Shown: positions 21,950 to 30,544 of the stretch, in pieces
Layout: each line of letters opens with the position of its first letter
Position numbering within the stretch: the stretch's first letter is position 1
Assembly (NCBI RefSeq): GCF_010729305.1
Contig: NZ_AP022574.1
Span: forward strand, 3,844,001 to 3,908,000
Direction: 5' to 3'
Source of the DNA: Mycolicibacterium psychrotolerans
GTDB taxonomy: Bacteria > Actinomycetota > Actinomycetes > Mycobacteriales > Mycobacteriaceae
DNA length: 64,000 nt
Program-made: the position numbers and the translations under genes
The notes under the pieces: model-generated
Told to the model about the DNA's origin: nothing
The model's input: only the letters and a program-made list of their open reading frames with translations
Database searches by the model: none

Positions 21950-22473
21950 CCCGTCCGACCGGGCATCGGGAAGATGTTGTCCCCGGGGTCCTTGATCATC
22001 GGATTGCCCGGTCCCCAGCCCGGCCCCATCGGCGCCTGCACGATGCCGGGCGTGGCCGGCGGTGCCACCGCAGGCTGCTGGACCTGGTTGGCGGATCGCA
22101 TCTGCAACTTCCGCTGGTAGACCAGGGTCTGCTCGAGTGCCGCGATGAGCGGTGCCTGATTGGGACGCTTGTCCAGGGCCGCGGTGATCGCTTCCCTGTT
22201 GGCAGCCGACGGCTTGAACCCTTGGCCGCGCAGGATCAGGACCTGGTGGATCAGCTTGGACAGCTGCCCGCCACCGGCGCCGAGGTCATACTCGTTGGCG
22301 ATGATGGCGAGTGCCTGGTCGGCCGTCATCGGCGGCTTCTGACCGTCGGTGGACGGTGCGGGGACCGGATCAGCCAGCGCCGCAGGTGCCGACATACCGG
22401 CCGCGAGACCTCCGACCAGCGCGGCACCTGCCACTGCGGTCGCGGTGGCGCGGCGCCAGTTGCGTGGTGACAT
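21946..22473 (-). CDS. Secreted protein of unknown function
   Basis: 175 aa. A Sec signal peptide is evident: RRATATAVAGAALVGGLAAG, then A-L-A before D-P, with cleavage near residue 35. The mature part has a short helical domain (ADQALAIIANEYDLGAGGG, IHQVLILRGQGF) and a Pro/Gly/Met-rich tail. The ATG at 22473 is chosen for its AGGAGG four bases upstream rather than a TTG just before it. I recognise no family with known function. It is coupled to the Trm112-like gene by four bases; the Rv1683-type enzyme follows the same direction upstream. Confidence 0.75.
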   Translation of the reverse strand: MSPRNWRRATATAVAGAALVGGLAAGMSAPAALADPVPAPSTDGQKPPMTADQALAIIANEYDLGAGGGQLSKLIHQVLILRGQGFKPSAANREAITAALDKRPNQAPLIAALEQTLVYQRKLQMRSANQVQQPAVAPPATPGIVQAPMGPGWGPGNPMIKDPGDNIFPMPGRTG

Positions 22474-22527
22474 CAATCCTCCTAGGAGTCGCCAGCGCGA
22501 GCCTAACAGTGCGGCTCAGGCCGGGCA

Positions 22528-25494
22528 TCACTGCCGATTTCCTGCGATCTCGCTGCGCACGGCAGTGGTCAACCGCTTGTACCGATGGGTATCGGCGTCC
22601 CGGTACCAGGCGTTACGGGACGCCTTCGGAATGCCCTCGGCCTGCAGCGGGCCTGCCAGCGGGCGATAGGTCGCCGTCAGCGTCATCTCATTGACCACGT
22701 GCACGATGTCGGGGGCGGCGCCGACGGGAAGATCGGCCAGCGCCTCCGAAAGATCGGCCGACGGGACGCTGCCCCCCGGACGCAGGGCCAGCGCGGTGAC
22801 CGCGAGCGTCTCGGAGCCGGCGGGGACGGCGTAGGTGAGGGCCATGTCCACCGCGTCCAGCTGGCCGACCGCGTCGTTGACCGTGGCCGCGAAGACCGGA
22901 CCGCGGGCCGTGTGGATCACCGCGGCGCGGTTGTCGACGAGCCAGTAATCGCCGTCCTCATCCCGACGGAACAAATACTCCGTGGACACCCAGGTGTCGG
23001 CGGGGGCGAACACCCCGCGCTTGACCGATGCCAGCGGGTCGACCGGGCCGCGCGGATGAGCGAGCAGCATCCCGACCTCGTTGACCTCGGCGCGCCGGAC
23101 GAACCCACGGTCGTCCTCGAGGATCAGGTTGTCCTCGGGATCGTAAGCGGCCAGCGCGATCTCGCCGCCGCCGGGCAGCGGCCTGCCCTTGCTGCCCCTC
23201 TTCGCGCCTGCGACGTTGGCCAGCACCGCCTGTCCGTCGGTGGTGGCGAAGAACTCGACGACGGTGGCCGGCTCGAAGGTCTCGACGACCCGCTTCCACA
23301 GCCCGACGGGCATACCCGAGCCGATGAACACACGCACCGGGTGGCTGCCCGTCAGCGAGAAGGCCGGGTCGTCGATGACCTCCCGCAGCATCGCCCACGT
23401 GTAGGACACCACCGTCACGCCGTACTGCCGGATCTCCTGCAGGAAGCGGTCGGGGCGCAGCTCGCGGGACAACGCGATGCGAGCGCCGGCCACCACCGCC
23501 CCGCCCAGGCTGACGAGCAGACCGGACTGGTGGTGCAACGGGGTCAGGCAGTACACGGTGTCGTTGCGGCTCAGGTTCGCCGCCGAGGCGGTGCCGAATG
23601 CCGACAGCGCCCATCGGTAGTTGGTGATCTGGCGCGCGACGAGCTCGCCGCTGATCGTGCTGAACGCGACGAACGCGAAATCCCGGGCCAGGCCGGGGTT
23701 GGGCCGGTACCACCCGGGCAGGTCGACGCGGTCCGGGTCGATCTTCTCCATGTCGATCACGTCGGCGTCTTCGGGCAGGTGCAGGTCGCGCGATTCGCCG
23801 CCGCCGAGCACCAGCACACGCGTGTTGAGTGTGCGCGCGGCCTCGAGATTGCTGGGGTCGGTGATGATCTCGGTGACCGCACCCAGCCGTGCGGCTTCGA
23901 CGAGATCGGCGTCCGAGGGCATCAGCACTGCGACGGCGCCCAGCCGCGACAGCGCGGCGATCGCGACGAGCGCGCTGGGCCGGGTCTCCATCAGCAGGCC
24001 CACCCGGGCGCCCTGTCGCACACCGACGTCGATCAGCCCGCGCACGACGTTGTTGATGCGCCGGTCGACGGCCTCGTAGGTGTGCACGCGGCCGTCGAAC
24101 AGCAGCGCCTCGCCTTGGGGGACGTCGCGCGCCTGCTCACTCATGATGCGGCCCAACGAGATCCGGGTGTGGTCGTTGACCTGGCCGAGACGGGCGAGTC
24201 GCGGCAGGGTGCGGGCGGTCTCGACGGCCAGGGTGCGCGCCGACCTGTTGGCCGACACCAGCGCGCCCGCCGCGGATTTGGCGAGGCTGAACGCCATCTC
24301 GGTGGCGGCGGTCGCGCCGTGCGCCAGCCGGGAGGTCAGCGACACCCCGTTGTCGTTGGGCTCGCCCGGCTGCAACGGCATCGGTGTGACGCCTTCGGGC
24401 ATGCCACCGCCACCGTCGAGCCAGCGCACCCACTGCGCGACGGTCGGCCAGGTCTGGCTGGATGCCTTGGATCCCACCACGAGTCCGAAATGGCCTGCGC
24501 GGATGAGGAATTCGTAGACGTCAGCCTTCGGGGCGGCCCGCTTGATGCCGCGCACGGATGCCGGCTGCCCGATGTCGTCGACCTCGCCGATGACCGCGAG
24601 CACCGGGCAGTCGATATCGGAGAGCGTCACCAGATCGCCGTGGACGGAGAAGCCGCCGGTCATCATCCGGTTGTGGGCGACGAATTGTTTGAGCAGTTCG
24701 GAGATCGCCGGACCCGACCACGCGATCCAGCCCTCGGAGGCCAGGAACCGGCGCTGCTGTTCGCGCGGCAGCAACGCTTCCCGGTCGTGCAGCTGGCGAA
24801 GGAACTCCAGCCGCGACTGGGCGGTCTTGATCGGGTCGAGCATCTGGAAGCCGGTGCGTGCCATCCACCCGGGAATGTCGATCCGGTTGAAGACGTGGTC
24901 GGCCATGAAGTCGGCCGCGACGGGCGCCAGGCTCGCGGGCAGGTTCATCGGGAGCGCGGCGAGCGTGTCCACCGGGGAGCCGAACGCGATGATGCTCGCG
25001 AGATCCTTCGATCGCCGGTACGCCGCCGACTGGTAGGCGAACATGCCGCCCTGGGAGTACCCCGCCAGGTGTACGTCCCGGCCGGTCACCGTCTTGACAG
25101 TGTCGACGGCTTCGCTGAGCGCGACGACGTGGTCGGCCAGGTTGCGCTGCATGCCGCCCTCGACCTTGTCGGGCGACCCGAAATCGATCACCCACGGGTC
25201 GACGCCGGCGCGGTGCAGGATGCCCACCGCGCCGTCCTGGCGGGTGACGTCCCACATGTCGGCCGACATCATCATCGGATGCACCATCAGCACCGGCGGA
25301 CCCGCGGGCTTGGACCCGGGGCGGGTGTCGGGCGGAAAGTAGCGGCGCAGCCGGTACATCGGGACGCTCTCGATGATCTGGAACGGCGACGGCACCGAGC
25401 CGGTTTCCAGGCCGCCGTAGCGCAGCACCTCGAGACCGTTCTGAGCAGTGGCGACCAGCCGGCCCACCGGTCTGGTTATCGCCGACAGATGCAC
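22528..25494 (-). CDS. Bifunctional lipase / acyl-CoA synthetase-like protein (Rv1683 homologue)
   Basis: 988 aa fusion. Residues about 1-370 are an alpha/beta hydrolase of the PHA-synthase/lipase type: HPMMMSADMW oxyanion region, nucleophile LAGYSQGGM, acid near GEVDDIGQPAS and histidine in RAGHFGLVV. Residues about 440-970 are an AMP-binding (ANL) domain: GVRQGARVGLLMETRPSALVA, YCLTPLHHQSGLLVSLGG, then FFATTDGQAVLAN. The M. tuberculosis/BCG homologue is reported to sit on lipid droplets and to hydrolyse triacylglycerol. The ATP-loop of the ANL half is unusual (FSTISGELVARQ, not a TSGTTGxPK). The start is GTG at 25494, with AGGGGAG nine bases upstream. Confidence 0.9.
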   Translation of the reverse strand: MHLSAITRPVGRLVATAQNGLEVLRYGGLETGSVPSPFQIIESVPMYRLRRYFPPDTRPGSKPAGPPVLMVHPMMMSADMWDVTRQDGAVGILHRAGVDPWVIDFGSPDKVEGGMQRNLADHVVALSEAVDTVKTVTGRDVHLAGYSQGGMFAYQSAAYRRSKDLASIIAFGSPVDTLAALPMNLPASLAPVAADFMADHVFNRIDIPGWMARTGFQMLDPIKTAQSRLEFLRQLHDREALLPREQQRRFLASEGWIAWSGPAISELLKQFVAHNRMMTGGFSVHGDLVTLSDIDCPVLAVIGEVDDIGQPASVRGIKRAAPKADVYEFLIRAGHFGLVVGSKASSQTWPTVAQWVRWLDGGGGMPEGVTPMPLQPGEPNDNGVSLTSRLAHGATAATEMAFSLAKSAAGALVSANRSARTLAVETARTLPRLARLGQVNDHTRISLGRIMSEQARDVPQGEALLFDGRVHTYEAVDRRINNVVRGLIDVGVRQGARVGLLMETRPSALVAIAALSRLGAVAVLMPSDADLVEAARLGAVTEIITDPSNLEAARTLNTRVLVLGGGESRDLHLPEDADVIDMEKIDPDRVDLPGWYRPNPGLARDFAFVAFSTISGELVARQITNYRWALSAFGTASAANLSRNDTVYCLTPLHHQSGLLVSLGGAVVAGARIALSRELRPDRFLQEIRQYGVTVVSYTWAMLREVIDDPAFSLTGSHPVRVFIGSGMPVGLWKRVVETFEPATVVEFFATTDGQAVLANVAGAKRGSKGRPLPGGGEIALAAYDPEDNLILEDDRGFVRRAEVNEVGMLLAHPRGPVDPLASVKRGVFAPADTWVSTEYLFRRDEDGDYWLVDNRAAVIHTARGPVFAATVNDAVGQLDAVDMALTYAVPAGSETLAVTALALRPGGSVPSADLSEALADLPVGAAPDIVHVVNEMTLTATYRPLAGPLQAEGIPKASRNAWYRDADTHRYKRLTTAVRSEIAGNRQ

Positions 25495-25571
25495 CAACGC
25501 GCGCTCCCCTATCGCTGACCCCGCATCGCCTCGTCCCCGACTGCAGACGTCATCATGGCACAGGACCCGCC

Positions 25572-25577
25572 TATCAT
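25572..25577 (+). promoter_or_regulatory. -10 box of ABC-F gene
   Basis: TATCAT at 25572-25577, nine bases before the ATG at 25587. Transcription would begin two or three bases before the start codon, so the mRNA is near-leaderless. No Shine-Dalgarno site is seen. No convincing -35. Confidence 0.45.
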
Positions 25578-25586
25578 CGGCGGCTG

Positions 25587-27347
25587 ATGGCAAACCTGAT
25601 CAACCTGGAAAAGGCGACCGTGGGCTACGGCACCCGCACGTTGCTCGACGCCGTCAGCCTCGGAGTCGAGGAAGGCGACGCGATCGGCGTGGTGGGCCGC
25701 AACGGCGACGGCAAGACCACACTGCTGAAGGTGCTGACCGGTACGCAGGCGCCGGATTCCGGGCGGGCCACCCACACCTCCGGTCTCTCGGTGGGATACC
25801 TGCGGCAGTCCGATGACTTCGCGCCGAACGAAACCGTGCGCGACGTGATCGTCGGCGGCCGGCCCGACCACATCTGGGCCGCCGAACCGGACACCCGCGC
25901 GGTGGTCGAGCATCTGCTCGCCGAGGTGCAGCTCGATGCCGCGGCGGCTGCGCTGTCCGGTGGCGAGCGGCGCCGCGTCGCGTTGGCCGAGGTGCTGCTC
26001 GGTGGCCACGACGTGCTCGTGCTCGACGAACCCACGAACCACCTCGACGTGGAGGTGATCGGTTGGCTGGCAGGGCATCTGAGCGCGCGGCCGGCGCGGG
26101 CGCTGGTGGTGGTCAGCCACGACCGCTGGTTCCTCGACGCGGTGTGCACCAGCACGTGGGAGGTCCACGACGGTGTCGTCGACGCCTACGACGGCGGCTA
26201 CGCCGCGTTCGTGCTGTCGCGCGCCGAGCGGATGCGGACCGCCGCGGGCACCGAGGCGCGGCGCAGAAACCTGATGCGCAAAGAGCTCGCATGGCTGCGG
26301 CGCGGGCCGCCGGCACGGACGTCGAAGCCGAAGTTCCGCATCCAGGCGGCCAACGACCTGATCGCCAACGAACCGCCGCCGCGCGATTCGCTGCTGCTGC
26401 AGCGGTTTGCCACGTCCCGGCTCGGCAAGGACGTCTTCGATCTGCACCGCGTCACGCTCACGGTGGGCGATCCGCCGCGCACACTGCTCGACCGGATCGA
26501 CTGGTCGATCGGTCCCGGCGCACGCATCGGACTGGTCGGCGTCAACGGCACCGGCAAGACGTCGGTGCTGCGGCTGCTGGCCGGCGAGATGTCGCCGACG
26601 GCGGGCACCGTCAAGCGGGGTGTGACGCTGCGGATCGGCCATCTGAGCCAGGCGCTGGCCGAACTCGACGAATCCGCACGCGTCCTGGACGCGGTCGAGG
26701 ACCGGCGCAGGGTCACCGAACTGGCCGAGGGCCGGGAAGTCACCGCCGACACGCTTCTCAAGGATTTCGGGTTCACCGGCGACAAGCTGACCACCCGGCT
26801 CAGTGAGCTCTCCGGCGGTGAACGCCGGCGGCTGCAGTTCCTGCGACTGCTGCTCGACGAACCGAATGTGTTGCTGCTCGACGAGCCGACCAACGACCTC
26901 GACATCGAAACCCTGACGGTCATCGAGGACTACCTCGACGGCTGGCCCGGCACGCTGATCGTCGTGACGCACGACCGCTACTTCCTCGAACGTGTCAGCG
27001 ACGTCACCTATGCGCTGACCGGCGGCGGGCGGTGCGAGCTGCTGCCCGGCGGTATCGAGCAGTATCTGGCGGGCCGCGCGGCCTCGACAGCGCCGGAACC
27101 GGTCCGCGCTCAAGCCAAGAACGGCGAGTCCGCGGCGGCGAAGGATCGCCGCACTGGCAAGGAGATGGCGCGCATCGAGAACCAGCTCGCCAAACTCGAG
27201 GACCGCATCGCCGAACTGCACGAGTCGATGGCCGACGCCGCCGCCGACCACGTGCGCGCCGCAGGGCTCAACGCCGAGCTCGGCGAACTGCTCTCCCGCA
27301 AGCAGTCGTTGGAGGAGGACTGGCTGACGCTCGCCGAGGATACTTAA
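25587..27347 (+). CDS. ABC-F family ATPase
   Basis: 586 aa with two ABC domains and no membrane segment, so not a transporter subunit but a ribosome-acting ABC-F protein. Domain 1: Walker A GRNGDGKTT, signature LSGGERRR, Walker B VLVLDEPTNHLD. Domain 2: GVNGTGKTS, LSGGERRR, LLLDEPTNDLD. The linker (about residues 220-280) is basic, and the C-terminus has a coiled coil (ARIENQLAKLEDRIAELHESM). ABC-F proteins act at the tRNA E site in antibiotic protection or translation control. In M. tuberculosis the equivalent reads as two pieces (Rv1667c/Rv1668c); here it is whole. It converges on argH, with stops overlapping by three to four bases. Confidence 0.92.
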   Translation: MANLINLEKATVGYGTRTLLDAVSLGVEEGDAIGVVGRNGDGKTTLLKVLTGTQAPDSGRATHTSGLSVGYLRQSDDFAPNETVRDVIVGGRPDHIWAAEPDTRAVVEHLLAEVQLDAAAAALSGGERRRVALAEVLLGGHDVLVLDEPTNHLDVEVIGWLAGHLSARPARALVVVSHDRWFLDAVCTSTWEVHDGVVDAYDGGYAAFVLSRAERMRTAAGTEARRRNLMRKELAWLRRGPPARTSKPKFRIQAANDLIANEPPPRDSLLLQRFATSRLGKDVFDLHRVTLTVGDPPRTLLDRIDWSIGPGARIGLVGVNGTGKTSVLRLLAGEMSPTAGTVKRGVTLRIGHLSQALAELDESARVLDAVEDRRRVTELAEGREVTADTLLKDFGFTGDKLTTRLSELSGGERRRLQFLRLLLDEPNVLLLDEPTNDLDIETLTVIEDYLDGWPGTLIVVTHDRYFLERVSDVTYALTGGGRCELLPGGIEQYLAGRAASTAPEPVRAQAKNGESAAAKDRRTGKEMARIENQLAKLEDRIAELHESMADAAADHVRAAGLNAELGELLSRKQSLEEDWLTLAEDT

Positions 27348-28765
27348 CGGCGCCCCTCCCGAAGCCGTGACCGCAGCGACTCCGCGGTCTCCCGCACGCC
27401 GCTGAGCTGTCGGGCCACCTGGACCGGCGCCGTGCCGCCGCGCGCGTCGCGCGAGTTCACCGACCCTTCCACGGTGAGCACCTCGCGGACCTGCGGACCG
27501 AGCTCGGGGTGCAGGGCGGCGAGTTCGGCGTCCTCGAGCTCCTCCAAACCCACCCCGCGGGCTTCGGCCGCCCGCACCGCCGCACCGGCGGCCTCGTGGG
27601 CCACGCGGAACGGAACCCCGCGCCGCACCAGCCATTCGGCGACGTCGGTGGCCAGCGTGTAACCCAACGGCGCCAGCGCGGCCATCCGGTCCTCGTCGAA
27701 ACTCAGCGTCGCCACCAGGCCCGCCATCGCCGGGAGCAGCAGTTCCAGTTGCGCCACCGAATCGAAGACGGGCTCCTTGTCCTCCTGCAGGTCGCGGTTG
27801 TACGCCAGCGGCTGGGCCTTCAATGTGGCCAGCAGCCCGGTGAGGTTGCCGATGAGCCGGCCGGCCTTGCCGCGCGCGAGCTCGGCGATGTCGGGGTTCT
27901 TCTTCTGCGGCATGATCGAGCTGCCGGTCGACCACGCGTCGTGCAGCCTCACGTAGCCGAATTCGGTGGTGCTCCACAAGATGATGTCCTCGGCAAGCCG
28001 GGACAGGTCCACACCGATCAGCCCGAAGACGAAGGCTGCTTCGGCGGCGAAGTCCCGCGCGGCGGTGGCGTCGATCGAATTGTCGGCTGCCGCTGTGAAT
28101 CCCAGCTCCTCGGCGATCGCGTCCGGGTCGAGGCCGAGCGACGATCCGGCCAATGCGCCCGACCCGTAGGGCGACACCGCGGCGCGCTTGTCGACGTCGG
28201 CGAGCCGGTCCACGTCGCGCAGCAGCGGGTGCGCGTGGGCCAGCAGGTGGTGCGCGAGCAGCACCGGCTGGGCCGACTGCAGGTGCGTCTTGCCGGGCAT
28301 GATCGCGGTGGGATGGGCGGCGGCCTGCGTCGCCAGCGCCGCGACCACCTCGAGGACGCCGTCGGCGACCCGGCGGATCGCATCGCGCAGCCACAACCGG
28401 AACAGGGTGGCCACCTGATCGTTGCGCGACCGGCCCGCCCGCAGCCGGCCCCCGAGGTCGGCACCGACCCGGTCGATCAGCCCGCGCTCGAGCGCCCCGT
28501 GCACGTCCTCGTCGGTGACGATCGGACCGAAGCTGCCGTCGGCGACGTCGGCGCCGAGACTGTCCAGGCCTGCGAGCAACCCGTCGCGTTGCTCCTCGGT
28601 GAGCAGCCCGGCGCGGTGGAGCACCCGCACGTGCGCCTTCGAGGCGGCGACGTCATAGGGCGCCAGCACCCAGTCGAAGTGCGTCGACTTGCTCAGCGCG
28701 GCCAGCGCGTCCGAGGGGCCGTCGGCGAACCGGCCGCCCCACAGCGAACCCTCGTTGGTGCTCAC
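27344..28765 (-). CDS. argH: Argininosuccinate lyase
   Basis: 473 aa. Splits argininosuccinate to arginine and fumarate, the last step of arginine synthesis. The fumarase/aspartase-family signature GSSIMPQKKNPD is intact, with the catalytic-histidine region GKTHLQSAQPV and the substrate-binding SRNDQVATLFR. The start is GTG at 28765, overlapping the argG stop by four bases (GTGA); the ORF's upstream extension is a shadow of argG. Last gene of the arg operon. Confidence 0.97.
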   Translation of the reverse strand: MSTNEGSLWGGRFADGPSDALAALSKSTHFDWVLAPYDVAASKAHVRVLHRAGLLTEEQRDGLLAGLDSLGADVADGSFGPIVTDEDVHGALERGLIDRVGADLGGRLRAGRSRNDQVATLFRLWLRDAIRRVADGVLEVVAALATQAAAHPTAIMPGKTHLQSAQPVLLAHHLLAHAHPLLRDVDRLADVDKRAAVSPYGSGALAGSSLGLDPDAIAEELGFTAAADNSIDATAARDFAAEAAFVFGLIGVDLSRLAEDIILWSTTEFGYVRLHDAWSTGSSIMPQKKNPDIAELARGKAGRLIGNLTGLLATLKAQPLAYNRDLQEDKEPVFDSVAQLELLLPAMAGLVATLSFDEDRMAALAPLGYTLATDVAEWLVRRGVPFRVAHEAAGAAVRAAEARGVGLEELEDAELAALHPELGPQVREVLTVEGSVNSRDARGGTAPVQVARQLSGVRETAESLRSRLREGRR

Positions 28766-29964
28766 TTGATCCCGAGGTCCCGTCGCGCCGACAGACTCGA
28801 CGACAACCCGTGCACGTGCACGAACCCCTTCGCGGAGGACTGGTCGAACGTGTCGCCCTCGTCGTAGGTGGCGAGGTTGAAGTCGTAGAGAGATTCCTGG
28901 CTCCGCCTGCCGTTGACCGCGATGTGGCCGCCGTGCAGGACCAGCCGGATCTCGCCGGTCACGTGCTGCTGGGTCTGGGCGACGAACGCTTCCAGCGCCG
29001 TCTTCAGCGGCGAGTACCAGAGGCCGTCGTAGACCAGTTCGCCCCACTTCTGGTCGGTGCCGCGCTTGAACCGGCCGAGTTCGCGCTCCAGCGTGACGTG
29101 CTCGAGTTCGGTGTGCGCGGTGATGAGCACCATCGCGCCGGGCGCCTCGTAGATCTCCCGGCTCTTGATGCCGACCAGTCGGTCCTCGACGACATCGAGG
29201 CGGCCCACGCCCTGCGCACCCGCGCGTGCGTTGAGTTGCTCGATGGCCTGCAGGACGGTCACCGGCGCTCCGTCGATGCTCACCGGCACGCCCTTGTCGA
29301 ACCCGACGATCACTTCGTCCGGACTGCTCCAGTTGACCGTCGGATCCTCGGTGTAGTCGTACACGTCCTTGGTGGGCGCGTTCCAGAGGTGTTCCAGGAA
29401 GCCGGTTTCCACCGCACGACCCCACACGTTCTGGTCGATGGAGAACGGCGAGCGCTTGGTGACGTTGATCGGGATGGCGTTCTCCTCGGCGAACGCGATC
29501 GCCTTTTCCCGCGTCCATGCGTAGTCCCGGACCGGTGCCAGCACCTCGAGATCGGGTGCCAGCGAGGCGAAGCCGACCTCGAAGCGGACCTGGTCGTTGC
29601 CCTTGCCGGTGCAGCCGTGCGCGACGATGCCGCCACCGTGCTCGCGGGCCGCGTCGACGAGGTGTTTGACGATCAGCGGCCGACTCAGGGCCGACACCAG
29701 CGGGTAGCGGTCCATGTAGAGCGCGTTGGACTGGATCGCGGGCAGGCAGTACTGCTCGGCGAACTCGTCGCGCGCGTCGACGACGACCGCCTCGACGGCG
29801 CCGCAGTCCAGCGCTCGCTGGCGCACGACCTCCATGTCCTCGCCGCCCTGCCCGAGGTCGATGGCCACGGCGACCACTTCGCGACCGGTCTCCTTGCCGA
29901 TCCAGCTGATCGCCACCGAGGTGTCCAGACCGCCGGAATACGCGAGGATGACGCGCTCGGACAT
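28762..29964 (-). CDS. argG: Argininosuccinate synthase
   Basis: 400 aa. Joins citrulline and aspartate using ATP. The N-terminal PP-loop is VILAYSGGLDTSVA; GCTGKGNDQVRFE binds citrulline and aspartate. The ATG at 29964 follows argR by 27 bases with an AAGGAG-like site (AGGAGTTACC) just upstream. Seventh gene of the arg operon; argR immediately upstream can repress the whole unit. Confidence 0.97.
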   Translation of the reverse strand: MSERVILAYSGGLDTSVAISWIGKETGREVVAVAIDLGQGGEDMEVVRQRALDCGAVEAVVVDARDEFAEQYCLPAIQSNALYMDRYPLVSALSRPLIVKHLVDAAREHGGGIVAHGCTGKGNDQVRFEVGFASLAPDLEVLAPVRDYAWTREKAIAFAEENAIPINVTKRSPFSIDQNVWGRAVETGFLEHLWNAPTKDVYDYTEDPTVNWSSPDEVIVGFDKGVPVSIDGAPVTVLQAIEQLNARAGAQGVGRLDVVEDRLVGIKSREIYEAPGAMVLITAHTELEHVTLERELGRFKRGTDQKWGELVYDGLWYSPLKTALEAFVAQTQQHVTGEIRLVLHGGHIAVNGRRSQESLYDFNLATYDEGDTFDQSSAKGFVHVHGLSSSLSARRDLGIK

Positions 29965-29991
29965 AGGTAACTCCTTACTCGTGGGGATGTT

Positions 29992-30477
29992 TCAGGCTTT
30001 GGCGAGGTTCTCGACGGCCGCGGCCAGCTCGGCGCCGGTCATCGGTTCGCGGGCGATGACGAAGATCGTGTCGTCGCCGGCGATCGTGCCGACGACGTAC
30101 GGCAGCGCCGCCCGGTCGATCGCGCTCGCCAGGTAATGGGCGGCGCCGGGCGGTGTGCGCAGCACCGCGAGGTTGGCACTGGCGTCAGTCGACACCAGCA
30201 GGTCGCCGAGCAGACGCGACACCCGTTCGGTGCCGCCGGTGACGCCACGCACAGGGCTGCCGTCCTCGGGGACGATGTAGACGCCGACGCCGCCGTCGGC
30301 GCCCCGCAGTTTGACCGCGCCGAGCTCCTCGAGGTCACGCGACAGCGTGGCCTGCGTGACGTCGATGCCCTCGTCGGCCAGCAGCGCCGCGAGCTCGGTC
30401 TGACTGTGCACCGACTGCGCGGACAGCAGCGCGACGATCCGCGCCTGCCGACCCGCGCGCGTCGTCGCGGCCGTCAT
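29992..30477 (-). CDS. argR: Arginine repressor
   Basis: 161 aa. N-terminal winged helix (RIVALLSAQSVHSQTELAALL, then VTQATLSRDLEELGAVK) and C-terminal arginine-binding oligomerisation domain ending VVGTIAGDDTIFVIAREP. As a hexamer with arginine it binds ARG boxes; the palindrome at 35763-35776 upstream of argC is the evident target, so the operon is self-regulated. The ribosome site GGGAG seven bases before the ATG falls within the repeat-like spacer shared with argF. Confidence 0.96.
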   Translation of the reverse strand: MTAATTRAGRQARIVALLSAQSVHSQTELAALLADEGIDVTQATLSRDLEELGAVKLRGADGGVGVYIVPEDGSPVRGVTGGTERVSRLLGDLLVSTDASANLAVLRTPPGAAHYLASAIDRAALPYVVGTIAGDDTIFVIAREPMTGAELAAAVENLAKA

Positions 30478-30544
30478 TGCTCGACTCCCACTCGCTCCGG
30501 TCCTCGCTCCGCTGCGATCCTCACTCGCGGTCGTCTTCGCGTCG
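30478..30544 (-). repeat. argF-argR spacer with direct repeats
   Basis: 67-base spacer, unusual in an operon whose other gaps are mostly overlaps. On the plus strand CTCGCTCCG occurs twice (30491-30499 and 30503-30511), with degenerate copies near 30480-30488 and 30521-30527. Read on the minus strand it ends GTGGGAGTCGAGCA-ATG and so supplies the argR ribosome site. It looks like a dispersed intergenic element, but copies elsewhere cannot be seen in this window. Confidence 0.5.

Noticed and set aside
22585..25518. 977-codon plus-strand frame opposite the lipase/synthetase gene
   Set aside because: Same codon-bias shadow; composition rich in G, R, H and D with no domain, and the minus-strand gene has clear catalytic motifs.
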